From CAYJAD01 sp964371225 (GTDB taxonomy: Bacteria; Desulfobacterota; Desulfovibrionia; Desulfovibrionales; Desulfovibrionaceae): 64,000 nucleotides of DNA. The stretch is from contig CAYJNA010000001.1 of assembly GCA_964371225.1 (NCBI GenBank), positions 1-64,000 of the forward strand, in the 5' to 3' direction. Positions 35,716 through 46,500 of the stretch are shown here, piece by piece; positions within the stretch are counted from its first letter, which is position 1, and the number at the start of each line of letters is the position of its first letter. Position numbers and translations under genes: made by a program. Under the pieces are notes generated by a model, which worked only from the letters and a program-made list of their open reading frames with translations, did no database searches and was not told the DNA's origin.

Positions 35716-36539
35716 GTGCCGCTCCCTATGCCTGCTGTTCCCACGGGTTTAACTTCGTATATATCTTGAGAGTTGGGGCTTTCTTCTTCCATATATTGGG
35801 GCTCCTGCCATGTGGTAGTGGCGCCCATATGCGCGTAAATTTGCCCTTCTTCGCGTGTAACTTCAGTGGTCACAAGCCGAAAACCAGCAGCTTTGGCGCT
35901 GTCTGGTGAATGGCTTACCATAACAACACTAATATGTTTTTCTTGTGCAATGGAAGTGAATAATTCCAAAACCAATTGCGCATTGTAAGGATCTAACGAT
36001 GCCACAGGTTCATCTGCTAAAATAAGCTTAGGCTCATGCACAAGAGCGCGCGCTATGGCAAAGCGTTGACGCTCCCCCACAGACATTTGCGCCGGTTTTT
36101 TTTGTAGTAAATGTGTAATATCTAAAATTTGTGCAAGGTTTACTATACCTTCTTTATGTTTTGCATCAACACAACATAAGGCAATATTTTCATACCCATT
36201 TAAAAAGGGAAGGAGCCCACCTGTTTGCAAGATATAGCCTATATACGTACGTCGCAAAGCTGCAAGAGAGCTTTGTTTGCCTTGACGCCAAAGTTGCAAT
36301 ATGTCCACAGGCATGTCTTGAGGGCAAAAGGAAAATACGCTGCCCTCCTGTATGCCAGGTTCTAAAGCTGTGGATAACATATCCAAAGCTGTACTTTTGC
36401 CGCATCCGCTGGGGCCAACTAAGGCCACAAGCTCACCGCGCTGCACAGTAAAGCCTTCCATATGTAAGGAGAAGATTTCACTAAGCCCATGCTGTTTATG
36501 CAAGTGGGCTATATTAATTATGGGTTGTGTTATATTCAT
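35709..36539 (-). CDS. ABC transporter ATPase, LolD/TagT-like
   Basis: The 276-residue nucleotide-binding protein has Walker A GPSGCGKST (42-50), signature SVGERQ (153-158), Walker B LILADE (172-177) with ASLD, and the switch histidine in MVSHS. Its family is that of LolD/MacB ATPases, which drive FtsX-type permeases. It starts the second run of the locus, 215 bases after the vWA gene's stop. A terminator in that gap suggests its own promoter. The C-terminal ~25 residues past the ABC core are not familiar. Confidence 0.88.
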   Translation of the reverse strand: MNITQPIINIAHLHKQHGLSEIFSLHMEGFTVQRGELVALVGPSGCGKSTALDMLSTALEPGIQEGSVFSFCPQDMPVDILQLWRQGKQSSLAALRRTYIGYILQTGGLLPFLNGYENIALCCVDAKHKEGIVNLAQILDITHLLQKKPAQMSVGERQRFAIARALVHEPKLILADEPVASLDPYNAQLVLELFTSIAQEKHISVVMVSHSPDSAKAAGFRLVTTEVTREEGQIYAHMGATTTWQEPQYMEEESPNSQDIYEVKPVGTAGIGSGTC

Positions 36540-36697
36540 ATTTTCCGTGCTATGAGGTTATGTTGTGATAAAAAAACGGTTATAATGGTGTAAAATATAC
36601 TGTAAAAATAATATGATATAATATATTAAATGATTTTATTTTTATATAAAGTAGTTCAGATGATGATTAAAAATTTTGCTGTAATCAAAAATGTAAT

Positions 36698-36732
36698 TTG
36701 AGGGAAAACATACTGTAAAAGTTTTCCCTCAA
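36698..36732 (-). terminator. Terminator downstream of the vWA gene
   Basis: TTGAGGGAAAAC pairs perfectly over 12 bp with GTTTTCCCTCAA around an 11-base loop. On the minus strand a T-rich stretch follows. It separates the Srf-like run from the Tag-like run. Confidence 0.75.
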
Positions 36733-36754
36733 ACTACACGATAAAAATATACTA

Positions 36755-38698
36755 CTAAGGAAGCATGGTAAGCGGCACGCGATACATCCAATCACCGGGA
36801 TTAGTAGCGCCAAAACTTTCCCAATGACTGCGATCTTTGTCATATTCCTCATAACGAGCAAGACGAGATTTCAATCTATTGATGAAAGTGGTTTGCTGAC
36901 CAATGCTCATACGATACCAATCTTCTTCGCGCAGAAGCATAATGTCACTCTTATAGGGTAAGCCTTCTAAGAATTCACCCAAAACACCCAGCTGGGAAAG
37001 GTTTTGTCCTTGTGGCATGGGGCTATTGGGGTCACGCGCGGCGCGTGTGGATGCGGATAAGATACCTTGGAAAAAGTCTTTAGCATCGGTTTTTTTGGTA
37101 CGCTCAGCATTATCAATAATAATGGAGAGTTGCTGACTAAGGTCATTAAGCTGATTCTTGGTTAAAAGTACAGCCACTTCTACAGTGGAAACTTGCTCTC
37201 CGCGGGCAAGCTTTTGTAAATCCATATCGGCAATCCATGAATCAAGTACAGAAGGAGCCCGTACTTCATTGGCTTTACCAAAGTATTCTAATTGCATGGC
37301 ATAGCCAAGGGCAGCCGCCATTTGCTTAGCTTCTTCTTCAGGATTAAGCTTTTTACCTGGTTCATTGGCAGGCTTTGTAACAAGTTTTCCGTCCATGGTC
37401 ATCTGTACCATGGAAACAATGCCGGAAGTTAAGGCTTTAGACGTGACGCCAAAGTTATTCACACCTTCTTGAATGGTGTTGGCATTGACAGAAAGATAAT
37501 TGGAACGACTATCAGAAAGACGAGTTAACAAACGATATGCCTGTTCTGCTTCCGCATGATTTTTCTTCCCTTTAGGGGATTTTATGTGCAAAGCGGATAG
37601 GCGCACCCCTTTAGTGCGGGCATAGTCTGCCAATTCCGGCATATCCATTTTCACCGTTGCGTAAGGATCGCTGGGGGAAAGTGGCCCGGCATCAGTAATC
37701 ACAATGAGCATTCTTGTGCTATAATCTGACCAGCTTAAAGAGTCCAAAGCCATTTTAATACCGGAAGGGGAGTTTTCCGTAAAAGTATGTGTGGACACGC
37801 TGGCTTCTTTTACTTTGGCCAGCTCCGTTTCTAACATTTTACGATCCTTGGCTGTCACAAGGTCACTGACAACACGACTTTCATACTCTGTACCGGGTTT
37901 TGCTTCTGGGCTGCTACGAAAAGCCACCACGCCAAAGGCCACATCATCTTCTAGATTAGCATTTTCCAACTGATCATACACAGAGCGAATAACGTTAAGG
38001 CTCTGATCAATGTATGGCTTCATGGATATGGTGGTATCAATAACAAAAGCTATGGCTGTACGTGGTGTTGATTTAGACGCCTCTTCCTTACTTTGCCCAG
38101 GATCAATAGAGGCCACTTCTAAAAACTTTACGCCCTCAAAGGGGTCATTCATGGCCAAAATGGGCATAAGATAAAAACGTGAAGCATCTACAGCGCCTTC
38201 TTTTTCAGAAGGTTCTGTGGCAGCAACCTGAGCACCATCTAAGAGGTTTTGATTTTTATCAAGCACGGCTTTTTGAATATCAAAAAGTTTTTTCTCCATT
38301 TGTGTAGAAGTACAAATATCCATAAGTCCTTTTTCGTTTTTGAAAAAAACTAAAGGATTACGGGAGCTTCTTTCAGTAAAGAGAAGGGTGAGAGATTGAT
38401 TCCATTCTGTTGACTTGGCTTGCTCAATCCAGCCTAAGGGTTGCGTTCCTGAAGGCCCCACCTGTAACCAACCATTTTGCTCTGCAAATACATAAAAAAC
38501 TGTGAAGGGCTTTACATTTTCTTGCACTATGCCAGAAGAAGCACTGGGCCCTTGCATAATATCAGCGTCAGGATGCGTTATAATTCGCTGATACAAAGTT
38601 TTTTTTCCCTCTTGTAATAGGGGAGTGGCTGCAAACACTTGACTATGCAAGGCGCTTAAAAAAGCCATGCACACAAGAAAACATACAAGTTTACGCAT
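36755..38698 (-). CDS. Exported SH3-like / von Willebrand factor A protein, resembling the periplasmic part of PpkA
   Basis: The 647-residue protein has a signal peptide (MRKLVCFLVCMAFLSALHSQ, cleavage near VFAA), a bacterial SH3-like region (about 40-95) and a vWA domain (about 213-420) with MIDAS motif DTTIS at 221-225 and a later ITDAG. The C-terminal 230 residues are helical. The vWA tract with KGVRLSALHIKSPKGKKNHAEA resembles the vWA part of PpkA kinases. Here no kinase domain is present. I chose the ATG at 38698 because of its signal peptide and the upstream GGAG; the frame runs 40 codons further but would overlap the preceding gene. It is the last gene of the first run. Confidence 0.82.
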   Translation of the reverse strand: MRKLVCFLVCMAFLSALHSQVFAATPLLQEGKKTLYQRIITHPDADIMQGPSASSGIVQENVKPFTVFYVFAEQNGWLQVGPSGTQPLGWIEQAKSTEWNQSLTLLFTERSSRNPLVFFKNEKGLMDICTSTQMEKKLFDIQKAVLDKNQNLLDGAQVAATEPSEKEGAVDASRFYLMPILAMNDPFEGVKFLEVASIDPGQSKEEASKSTPRTAIAFVIDTTISMKPYIDQSLNVIRSVYDQLENANLEDDVAFGVVAFRSSPEAKPGTEYESRVVSDLVTAKDRKMLETELAKVKEASVSTHTFTENSPSGIKMALDSLSWSDYSTRMLIVITDAGPLSPSDPYATVKMDMPELADYARTKGVRLSALHIKSPKGKKNHAEAEQAYRLLTRLSDSRSNYLSVNANTIQEGVNNFGVTSKALTSGIVSMVQMTMDGKLVTKPANEPGKKLNPEEEAKQMAAALGYAMQLEYFGKANEVRAPSVLDSWIADMDLQKLARGEQVSTVEVAVLLTKNQLNDLSQQLSIIIDNAERTKKTDAKDFFQGILSASTRAARDPNSPMPQGQNLSQLGVLGEFLEGLPYKSDIMLLREEDWYRMSIGQQTTFINRLKSRLARYEEYDKDRSHWESFGATNPGDWMYRVPLTMLP

Positions 38699-38732
38699 GA
38701 TACTGCTCCAATTAATGTTTTTATCGAATCTC

Positions 38733-39563
38733 TTAAAGTGTTTCTTTACTGTTGGTGTCAGATTTGTTTTGTGTATTTTCAAACCATTCCTCATATAAAG
38801 CAGTAAGAAGCCCTTCATCTTTTAAGTGTTTAATTTTTAGGCTCACTTCATCACGAAATTTTTTTTGTTTTTTAGAAAAAAGATAGCCGTAGTATTGTTC
38901 TTTTAAGCTGGGCTCTAAAATATGAGTGCCGCTTACATTTTGTATAATTTTTTGCAAGAAAACTTTGTCACCCAATAAAGCTTCTACTTCACCATTTTCC
39001 AACAAGTCTATAAGACTATCTTCATGCCTCAAAGCATAAATGATACCATTTTTTAAAGAATCAAAAGCGTATTTTTCTGCAGGGCTTCCTTTAAGAACAC
39101 CTACAATGCTTGAAATAAGATCTTCATTACTGTCAAGGGGACTTTGCTCCAGCACTAAGGCGTGCAAATTAGATTGCAAATGCGATTCAGAAAAAAGAAA
39201 ACGATCTTGCAATCTTTGTGTAATCATGCGGCTAGAAAGAAGCATATGGCAGCTTCCATTATCCAACATGGCTAAACCTGTAGCAAAGTCTGTAGTAATA
39301 AATTCAATAGAATATGGTAATTCCATAGCTTGAAGTACCGCAATGTCAAAACCGCGCCGTACACCGTCTTCATCGTGAAAAATGTACGGCGGGTTATCTA
39401 CTGGTAAACAAATGGGAATCATTTGCTGTGCGTAACTAGGCGAAACACAAAGTGAAAAAATGCATATTGAAAAAAGAAACATTCTTTTTTTATAGTGCTC
39501 AAAAGTTGCTCTACTTCTTGGAAATAGGCCATTTACGGTTTTTGCTTTTTCACTTCTTATCAT
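38733..39563 (-). CDS. Periplasmic family-3 solute-binding protein
   Basis: The 276-residue protein has the SBP_bac_3 pattern: ICLPVDNPPYIFHDEDGVRR, GFDIAVLQAM, LLSSRMITQRLQDRFLFSES, and a hinge region around LIDLLENGEVEALLGDK. Such proteins bind amino acids or serve as sensor domains. TAAGGAG precedes the ATG at 39563; an internal ATG at 39482 gives a shorter signal peptide (MFLFSICIFSLCVSPSYAQ) but has no ribosome site. There is no matching amino-acid permease, so it is more likely a sensing part of this envelope locus. It lies 24 bases after the Sel1-like gene and 34 before the vWA gene. Confidence 0.82.
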   Translation of the reverse strand: MIRSEKAKTVNGLFPRSRATFEHYKKRMFLFSICIFSLCVSPSYAQQMIPICLPVDNPPYIFHDEDGVRRGFDIAVLQAMELPYSIEFITTDFATGLAMLDNGSCHMLLSSRMITQRLQDRFLFSESHLQSNLHALVLEQSPLDSNEDLISSIVGVLKGSPAEKYAFDSLKNGIIYALRHEDSLIDLLENGEVEALLGDKVFLQKIIQNVSGTHILEPSLKEQYYGYLFSKKQKKFRDEVSLKIKHLKDEGLLTALYEEWFENTQNKSDTNSKETL

Positions 39564-39587
39564 ATACGCAATGCTCCTTAAATATTT

Positions 39588-40814
39588 TTACTTTTTCCAA
39601 ATGTTTAATAGTTCTTTTGCTGAAGCATCGCCTTTTTGAGCTGCTTCTTCTGCCCAGGTGCGTAATCGTTCTAAAGAGGCCGCTGCTTGCGCATCTCCGG
39701 CTTGCTGGGCTCTGGTATACCATGTATAGGCTTCACGAGCATCGGGAGTTATAGTTCCTTTAGCTTCTGTGGAGCTGGGGTCATAATAGGTACCAAGGCC
39801 GTTCATAGCTTCATTCATGCCTTTTTGAGCTGCATCTTCCAATAAAAGAAAAATAGCATCCTGTGCCTTTACGTCATTGGCTGCTTGTTCTTTTAATGAT
39901 TGAGCAAGATTATAGCTCTTTTCAGCGGCGTCATTTTTACGCATAAGTTCTCTGGCAGATTCCATGGGCCCCAATGGCGTTGTGGAGCTTTCAGTTTTTT
40001 GTGTATCTTCTGTTGCGCCTTGAGCGTCATTGGCAGCATCGTTGTCAGACTCTTTACCAGCATCTTCTTTAGTAGCATCTTCTTGTGCAGCATCTTGAAC
40101 GTCGTCATCCTTAGCGGTGTCATTTTTGGCATCTGCATCATTTTGAGCGGCATCATCTTCAGCTTTGTCTGCATCATCTTTTTGAGTTTCTTCAGTGGTG
40201 GTGCCATCTTGCGCAGCTGTATCTTTATATTGTGTGAAATACCACCACAGGGCACCGCCTAAAAGTGCGCATAAAAGCACTATGCCTAATATAATTGGAA
40301 GAGGGCTTTTTTTAACCGGCTCTTCAGGGGGCATATCCACGCTAGGTAGGGGGTCTGGTTCGGGGCTAGCTTCCGGCATGGGCTCCGGTTCTGGTATGGG
40401 TTCTGGTTCCGGCTCTGGAGCAGGCTCTGCCACCACTGCGGCCGCCGCCACAGGAGCTGCCATCCCCACACCCTGACCACCGGCCATGGATGATTGCAAA
40501 ATATCATCAATAACAAGATTATAGGTAGTTACGGTACCTGTGGCATCTTTGATATGTAATTTGTACATATCAAGCTTATCAAGATGGTCTACCACATTGG
40601 GACCCACAGCAAGGCGCAATACTTCATTTTCACAATCCCATGCTTCAGGCTCTAAAAAAACTTCGGCACTTTGCCAACCTTCGGGAGAAAGGGAATTTCT
40701 GTCAGAAGCATTAATAAGAGCAAAAGTAGGCACGGAGGTACACTGTAAAGGTGTTACAATGATAATACCGTTTCCTGGGCCTTTGTGCGGATCTGGAATA
40801 AAACTAGCTGGCAT
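39588..40814 (-). CDS. Single-pass membrane protein with acidic linker and Sel1-like repeats
   Basis: The 408-residue protein has an N-terminal cytosolic domain (1-110) with no known family. A Pro/Glu-repeat spacer follows (130-165), then one membrane segment (171-194, ILGIVLLCALLGGALWW), a strongly acidic Asp/Ala-rich stretch (200-270), and a C-terminal Sel1/TPR-like region (about 300-408; AQKGMNEAMNGLGTYYD, EAYTWYTRAQQAGDAQAA). The likely layout is N terminus inside and Sel1 repeats in the periplasm, where they would bind other proteins. It follows the SrfC-like gene by 9 bases. Confidence 0.75.
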   Translation of the reverse strand: MPASFIPDPHKGPGNGIIIVTPLQCTSVPTFALINASDRNSLSPEGWQSAEVFLEPEAWDCENEVLRLAVGPNVVDHLDKLDMYKLHIKDATGTVTTYNLVIDDILQSSMAGGQGVGMAAPVAAAAVVAEPAPEPEPEPIPEPEPMPEASPEPDPLPSVDMPPEEPVKKSPLPIILGIVLLCALLGGALWWYFTQYKDTAAQDGTTTEETQKDDADKAEDDAAQNDADAKNDTAKDDDVQDAAQEDATKEDAGKESDNDAANDAQGATEDTQKTESSTTPLGPMESARELMRKNDAAEKSYNLAQSLKEQAANDVKAQDAIFLLLEDAAQKGMNEAMNGLGTYYDPSSTEAKGTITPDAREAYTWYTRAQQAGDAQAAASLERLRTWAEEAAQKGDASAKELLNIWKK

Positions 40815-40823
40815 GATATATCC

Positions 40824-43478
40824 TTAATTTGAAAGTGTTGGCATGGCATATGTTGTTAAAATAGTTCCTAAAAGAGCGTTTTGTTCATGGTTGAACTTTC
40901 CCCCATCAGCACTATCTACATTGGCATGTAAAGTATGTATAAAAGCCCTGAGCCATTCTGTATAATATTTTTTGTCATAAGGGACTGCAGATTCAGATAA
41001 AAAAGGAAGTTTATGCGCTTCTGGCGGTGCAAATAATTCCACAGGACTACCTTTGGAAAGCACAGTACGCGCCGCAGCATCATTATAACGTGGATCAAAA
41101 CCAAGCCAGCAGATGAAGGCATTGAGCGTATCCGCCGCAATACTTACTTGCTTCCATGCGAGTTTTTCCTTGGTAATATTACTATAGCTTGAAACACGGC
41201 GTTGTGCTTCTGTCATAATTTGCGCCACGTTACGATGTCCCACCGCGGTGATAAATTCATGCACTAACTGTTCCCATTCACGTTCTGGAAACTTAAAGTA
41301 TTGTTGTGCTTTTACATTGTTAGTAAGAGCGCGCATTTGTTCTATCCAATATTGTATGACAATGTCGGTAAAACGCGATGCTTCATCGCTATAAAGGGGA
41401 GACGTAGTTTCAAATGCCGCAGTGGGAGCTTCAGGCGCATCATCAAAGGGAAGATCATCAAAAAGGTCGATCATAAGATCGTCCCCTTTAATTCTTTCAT
41501 CAATAATGGTAGCGCCGCTATCACCTTCATGTAAACGTTCATGCTCTGTTTTAAAGTATAAAGCGTGTAAATCATGATCTAATACTTGGAAAGCACGTAA
41601 AAATTCACCAAAACGCTGCTGTTCTATAATTTTTGACAAAATAAGAACAAGTTTACGTGCTAAAACGTCTTTACGTTTACGTTCTTCTTCTTTGTCATCA
41701 CTTTTAAAATGTGGAGTCAAAATGCCATGCACTTTCTCTATGGTTTGCGAAAGGGTAACAGCTATTTGCTCACGTTTTAGTTTAGGTTGGCAAAGAGGGC
41801 GTAATTCTACACGCAAAAGGTTAATGCCACCATCATTAAGTTGCATGGCTGCATTCCAAACCTTTTCAGGATCTGCCACATGGTTTACCGTGAGTGGAGA
41901 TGTTAAAAAAGCTTGGCGTAATTGCTCTATATAATTTATTTGATCAGCGCGTACGCCAATTTCTTTATCGCCGTCATAGTCGAAAATGGTTTTACTAAAA
42001 ACATTGGGGTTACGTAGTAAGAAAACATTATCAAAAGCGTTTTTTCCGTCCCAATTGGTGGGCCAATCATATTGCCCATAGGGTTCCAATAAAGAAGCGT
42101 TAAAACGGATGGTCCAGCGTTCACTTACAGAGGGTGTGCCCTTGGTTTCAATAAATTCCATATCCATTTTTGAAAGGATAAAGAAGAGTGCAGGACGAGA
42201 ATTGGATTGTGCGCGACGCTCCGGAGTTTCACCGTGGGTGCTGGCTATCCAATGTTGCACAGCGCGAGGGAGATCTTTAACATTTTGGTTACTGGGCCCT
42301 ACGCAAAGAAGCATGCTTGTAAGTTCTTTTTCAGCACAATATCTTTCGAAAAGATATGCCACCTTTCCGCGTAAAAAAAGTGTTTCTAAAGTGCCTTCAC
42401 GAGTCAAGTCACGGCGTATATCACTGTATTGTTCGCGCGAACGGTATCCAGGAAAGTCCAGAAGATCTGTATGATCAAAAAAATCATCTGGCTTTTCTTT
42501 CATGGGAATGGTGATTTCTGCCGTGAGCGCAGTGACCAAGGTGCGCGGAATTTGCGCACTTTTACCATTACTCCCCACAAGGGTAAGCATATCATTGTCA
42601 TGAGCATTTTTTTGCAGTAAGTCATTGAGCAAGCTTACATCAATGATGCTATAATCACGAGGAATAAGCGCTTCAATGGCACAATAGGCTTCTGCAGCAA
42701 AGTCAAGGCTTTGAAGAATAGCACAAAGCTTTTCAAAAAGTTCTGTAAATTCAGGAATATTATCCCATATAAGAGCAAAAAGCTTAGAGCGCCCTTGCAA
42801 AGTTAGACCTGGGGCAAATTTTGCGGCACGTTGCCAATAGGCTTTTTGCAAAAGCTGTACACGCGGGCGTGAAGCAAAATTATGCATGATATATTCACGT
42901 AATTCTTCCACATCATCTGAACTAACTTCGCAAACATTAGACGCATTATACTGCGATTCAACAAGGGATAGTTGCGATAAAATACTATCCAAATCAGGGC
43001 TTTCTTTATGATCGCAGTCTGCATAATACGTATTGGCAAGAATACGTACCAAGTCACACTCTGTGAGCAAACGCAAACGAATAGGGTGCCCTTGTGGGGT
43101 ATTTTCAGGAAAAGTGGTGGTGAACCTTGTCACAAGGCCAGTAGATTCCTTACCCCCCGGAGGGTTTATTTCACTGATGAAGTCATGTTGTTGTCCATTA
43201 AAATCTGCAATAAGAGTACCTTGCACATCACGCGCAAGGGCAGAAATAAGATAAGATTTCCCCGCTTGGCTTTCTCCAAAAACACCTACGCACATTTTAC
43301 GTTGTGCAGCTCGATGACTTTTTTGAAAAGAACGATTTGCACGGCGTAGTTCTGCATGTAAGCTATCATATTCTTTACCAATGGCTTCTTGATTAGCTTC
43401 AAGCCACTGCAAAGCCTTTTGTGTATTTTCTTGTAAGCTTTGGCAATGATTGGCAAGTTGTTGATCTTCTGGTTGCAT
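40824..43478 (-). CDS. SrfC-like large P-loop GTPase
   Basis: The 884-residue protein has Walker A GESQAGKS (68-75), a switch region with ESTGLVTRF (about 111-119), Walker B DLLDFPGYRSREQ (about residue 340), and a possible base-recognition motif LSKMD. A long helical remainder follows. This is the layout of SrfC proteins, P-loop GTPase-like members of the srfABC operon first named in Salmonella as SsrB-regulated genes. Its biochemical role is not established. No membrane segment is seen. It lies 35 bases after the SrfB-like gene. Dynamin-like action is possible but only an inference from size and fold. Confidence 0.82.
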   Translation of the reverse strand: MQPEDQQLANHCQSLQENTQKALQWLEANQEAIGKEYDSLHAELRRANRSFQKSHRAAQRKMCVGVFGESQAGKSYLISALARDVQGTLIADFNGQQHDFISEINPPGGKESTGLVTRFTTTFPENTPQGHPIRLRLLTECDLVRILANTYYADCDHKESPDLDSILSQLSLVESQYNASNVCEVSSDDVEELREYIMHNFASRPRVQLLQKAYWQRAAKFAPGLTLQGRSKLFALIWDNIPEFTELFEKLCAILQSLDFAAEAYCAIEALIPRDYSIIDVSLLNDLLQKNAHDNDMLTLVGSNGKSAQIPRTLVTALTAEITIPMKEKPDDFFDHTDLLDFPGYRSREQYSDIRRDLTREGTLETLFLRGKVAYLFERYCAEKELTSMLLCVGPSNQNVKDLPRAVQHWIASTHGETPERRAQSNSRPALFFILSKMDMEFIETKGTPSVSERWTIRFNASLLEPYGQYDWPTNWDGKNAFDNVFLLRNPNVFSKTIFDYDGDKEIGVRADQINYIEQLRQAFLTSPLTVNHVADPEKVWNAAMQLNDGGINLLRVELRPLCQPKLKREQIAVTLSQTIEKVHGILTPHFKSDDKEEERKRKDVLARKLVLILSKIIEQQRFGEFLRAFQVLDHDLHALYFKTEHERLHEGDSGATIIDERIKGDDLMIDLFDDLPFDDAPEAPTAAFETTSPLYSDEASRFTDIVIQYWIEQMRALTNNVKAQQYFKFPEREWEQLVHEFITAVGHRNVAQIMTEAQRRVSSYSNITKEKLAWKQVSIAADTLNAFICWLGFDPRYNDAAARTVLSKGSPVELFAPPEAHKLPFLSESAVPYDKKYYTEWLRAFIHTLHANVDSADGGKFNHEQNALLGTILTTYAMPTLSN

Positions 43479-43513
43479 ACTTTATTTCCTCATTCTCTCT
43501 AACTGTATTGAAC

Positions 43514-46500
43514 CTAAGAATTATTAATAATACCGGTATCAAGCCAGTAACCTTCATCCAGGGGAAGGGTTTGTAAACGAAATTCAAGATCCGCTCTTGA
43601 AACAAACTCATCGTTTTTGTCCTTAATATCAAGAACTTCAAAATCACCTTCATCTCTTTCTTCATCGGTATTACTTTCCATAGTATCTTCCAATGAAGAA
43701 ACCTTAAGTGCAACTTCTACTTGATAGGGCAGACGACCAGAAGCACGGGCGCGGGCTTCTTCCGTACTAAAAGTAAGTAAGTAGTAGCGTGTTGTAGGCC
43801 AACGCTCTGCATCCACCTGTCTGTAACCAATGGGAAGAGGGCCTCCAAAGCTAACAAAACGCTTTTTATCGATTTCATTTGTATCATCTACATCCACTTC
43901 AAACCACACCTTGGGGCGGCGTAACTGTCCATTAATGTCTAATTCACCCACATAACGAGCCGTGGATTGTAATTGTAAGTTAGAAACATCAAAGGAAAAG
44001 CCTTCAAGATTTCCTTCAGCCAAGGCGCATAAAATGGCACCTACCACCACCGTTGTTTTGGGGTCGGTAATACGTCCATGCACATCGGCAAAAGGATACC
44101 AATTGCCCACATGGTACTGTCGCATGGGTAGGATACGGTGCATAGGCACGGGGAGTTTTGCCAGTACGGGTGAGATGATACCATTCCAAGCACTGGGGCG
44201 GCCCGTAAGTAAGAGTACATCACAATCTTGCAAATGCACGATTTCACATAAAGCTGCCAATGCAGAACCCAATGTGGAGCGAATAGTATTTTCCACAGCA
44301 TTGGGATTTACCCGTAACTCCACATCCATGAGCGAAAATGTAGCATGGGCAGGTAAATAGGTTTTGATACACTGTTCCACAGCATGAATAATATGTTTTT
44401 GCGGCATGGGGTAGAAGAAAGAGGGGGTAAGCTTTACATCTTCTAAATGCCCAAAAGGTACATATTTCACCACTTCTTCTTCTGTGCCTTTCTTATCTTG
44501 TTCTTTCTTTACAGTTTCTGCGGGCTCTGCGCAGGCAAAGAAGTCACCAAATTTACAGGTAAAAGGAGGGTGATTTTCTTGTATCTCTGTGTTATTTTGG
44601 TATAAAATTTCACAGAGACCCAACATGCCAAGTGCCACAGGTACAGCCACTTGACGTACAAAACGAGCACGTAAATTACGCTGATCTTGAGAAATACCAA
44701 TGGCATCACGCCCAAATAATTGCCCTATGAGCGTGCGCGGCTCAACAACACCAGCCTTGCTAAAAGCTTCTGTAAGGCAAGGAATAATATGCTGTGCCAC
44801 CATATCGCGTAAAACTTCATCGCCGGCAATATTAAAACCATCTCGAAATTCCATATGCGGGCTAATATGCGCGGTATCTCCCTCACCACTGGCCAATTCA
44901 TAGGTGGCTATGGATAAATCCATGGTGCCGCCGCCAGTGTCAATGGAAGCTATACGTACGCAAGGCTTGTTTTCATATTCTTTACGCTTTTTACCTAATA
45001 AATTAAATAGATAGTGAGCGTCGCCATGATACTTAACTGCAAGTTCATTATAAATATATACAATTTGAGAGCAGGAAGCTTCGTCCCAATCACAACGTAC
45101 TTGCGGGCTTGTACGGTAATCCTTAACGCCACGAATCATTTTAGCTTTTGTGCCTACGTACCATTCATTCCAACTTAAAGCTTCCCAAATGACACGTACA
45201 GCCCAAGATACCCAGCGTCGGAAAATACGCTTTTCTGCCACAGGCATGGCCGTGGGCACAGTGAAAAGAATGCGACGTAAACGACGTGGCATATTGGGGA
45301 GTTCTCGGCGTGAACGGATGGCAGGGGAGTTAATGGTTACAAGTGCTTGTGTAATGATTTCTCCCACCATAAAAAGCATAAGCGAAGAGCGCGTAAACAT
45401 AGATTCAAAGGCAGGCTCTTGAACTTGATGCCGTAATTCCTTTGTATTTTTAAACATGGGGTCATTAAAGCACGATGTAGGCGTTCCTTCTCGGTTGACC
45501 TGACGAGGGAAAAGGCCGCGTGTCACCATGGGTTCTTGAGGCCCCCCAGTATTATATCGCCATGTTTGCTGCCAAGGGCGTTCGTCCCACAAATAGCGTT
45601 TAGGACTAGACATGCCCGTACTGCCTTCTGCGCAAATGGCATGTGTGGCCAGACGCGCAGCTTCAGGCCCTACGCGGACAGCGGAAGGCCATGCAAAAGC
45701 AGGGGTGCGACGCCCAGAGCGACGGCTTAAAGCATCATCGCCAAAGTGTGCCTCTGCAAATTCCACACGCGTTTCAAAAGGGTCACTGTAAATATTTTCA
45801 GGCTTGGTAATATCGCGTAATTCAAGCAAGTAGCTGTCATTTAAGTTGGTGACTCGTTGTGGTAAGGTTTCTACTAAAATACCTGTGGTACGTGAGTTAC
45901 CTATATCCAGAATAAGATCTACTTCTACGGGTTGTTCACGTTCAGGATTAATCACTTGCACTGTGGTCGTACGCAAAGCATCACGTACAATTTCAAGCCA
46001 TGTGAGGTAGGAAGCCAAATGCTTTAAAACATATACTTCGTCTAAGTTGGGGCGGCCTCTATTCTTTTTTGTTTCATAGCTCGTATAGACATTTAAAAGC
46101 CACGTATCTATCCATGACGCATTTAAAAACCATGCATTATCACGCACGTGATGCGCGAGAGCAAAGGTGCCGTGTGCAGCCACATCACGTGGAGAAAGAG
46201 CGTAGTATTGCTCTCCAGAAAAATCTTCTTGCCCATCCACAGCTTCGTGTTTAATGCTATGTGTTGGTAATTCTTCTACATTGGTGTCAAATATTAAAGT
46301 TAAACTTAAAGTATCTGCATCCTTTTGTGTCATGCGCGCGCGCACCCAGTTAGAAGGGCCGTATTCAAAACGCTCGGCGCCATCGTCCCATTTTTGCCCA
46401 CGAGTGCGTAAAAATGGGAGTGGAATCCAAGCATCTTTCCATACATCTAAAACGCGACGCGTATCAAAAGAGTAATCTCTGTCGCAAGCTTCGCCTGTAA

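Noticed and set aside
38699..38818. Extended N terminus for the vWA gene
   Set aside because: The extra 40 codons overlap the end of the upstream binding-protein gene and would bury a clear signal peptide; the ATG at 38698 has its own GGAG.
39893..40476. Open frames on both strands within the acidic spacer of the Sel1-repeat gene
   Set aside because: Their Met/Lys-, Phe/Ile- or Gly/Ser-rich reading comes from the repeated Asp/Ala and Pro/Glu codons read in other frames.
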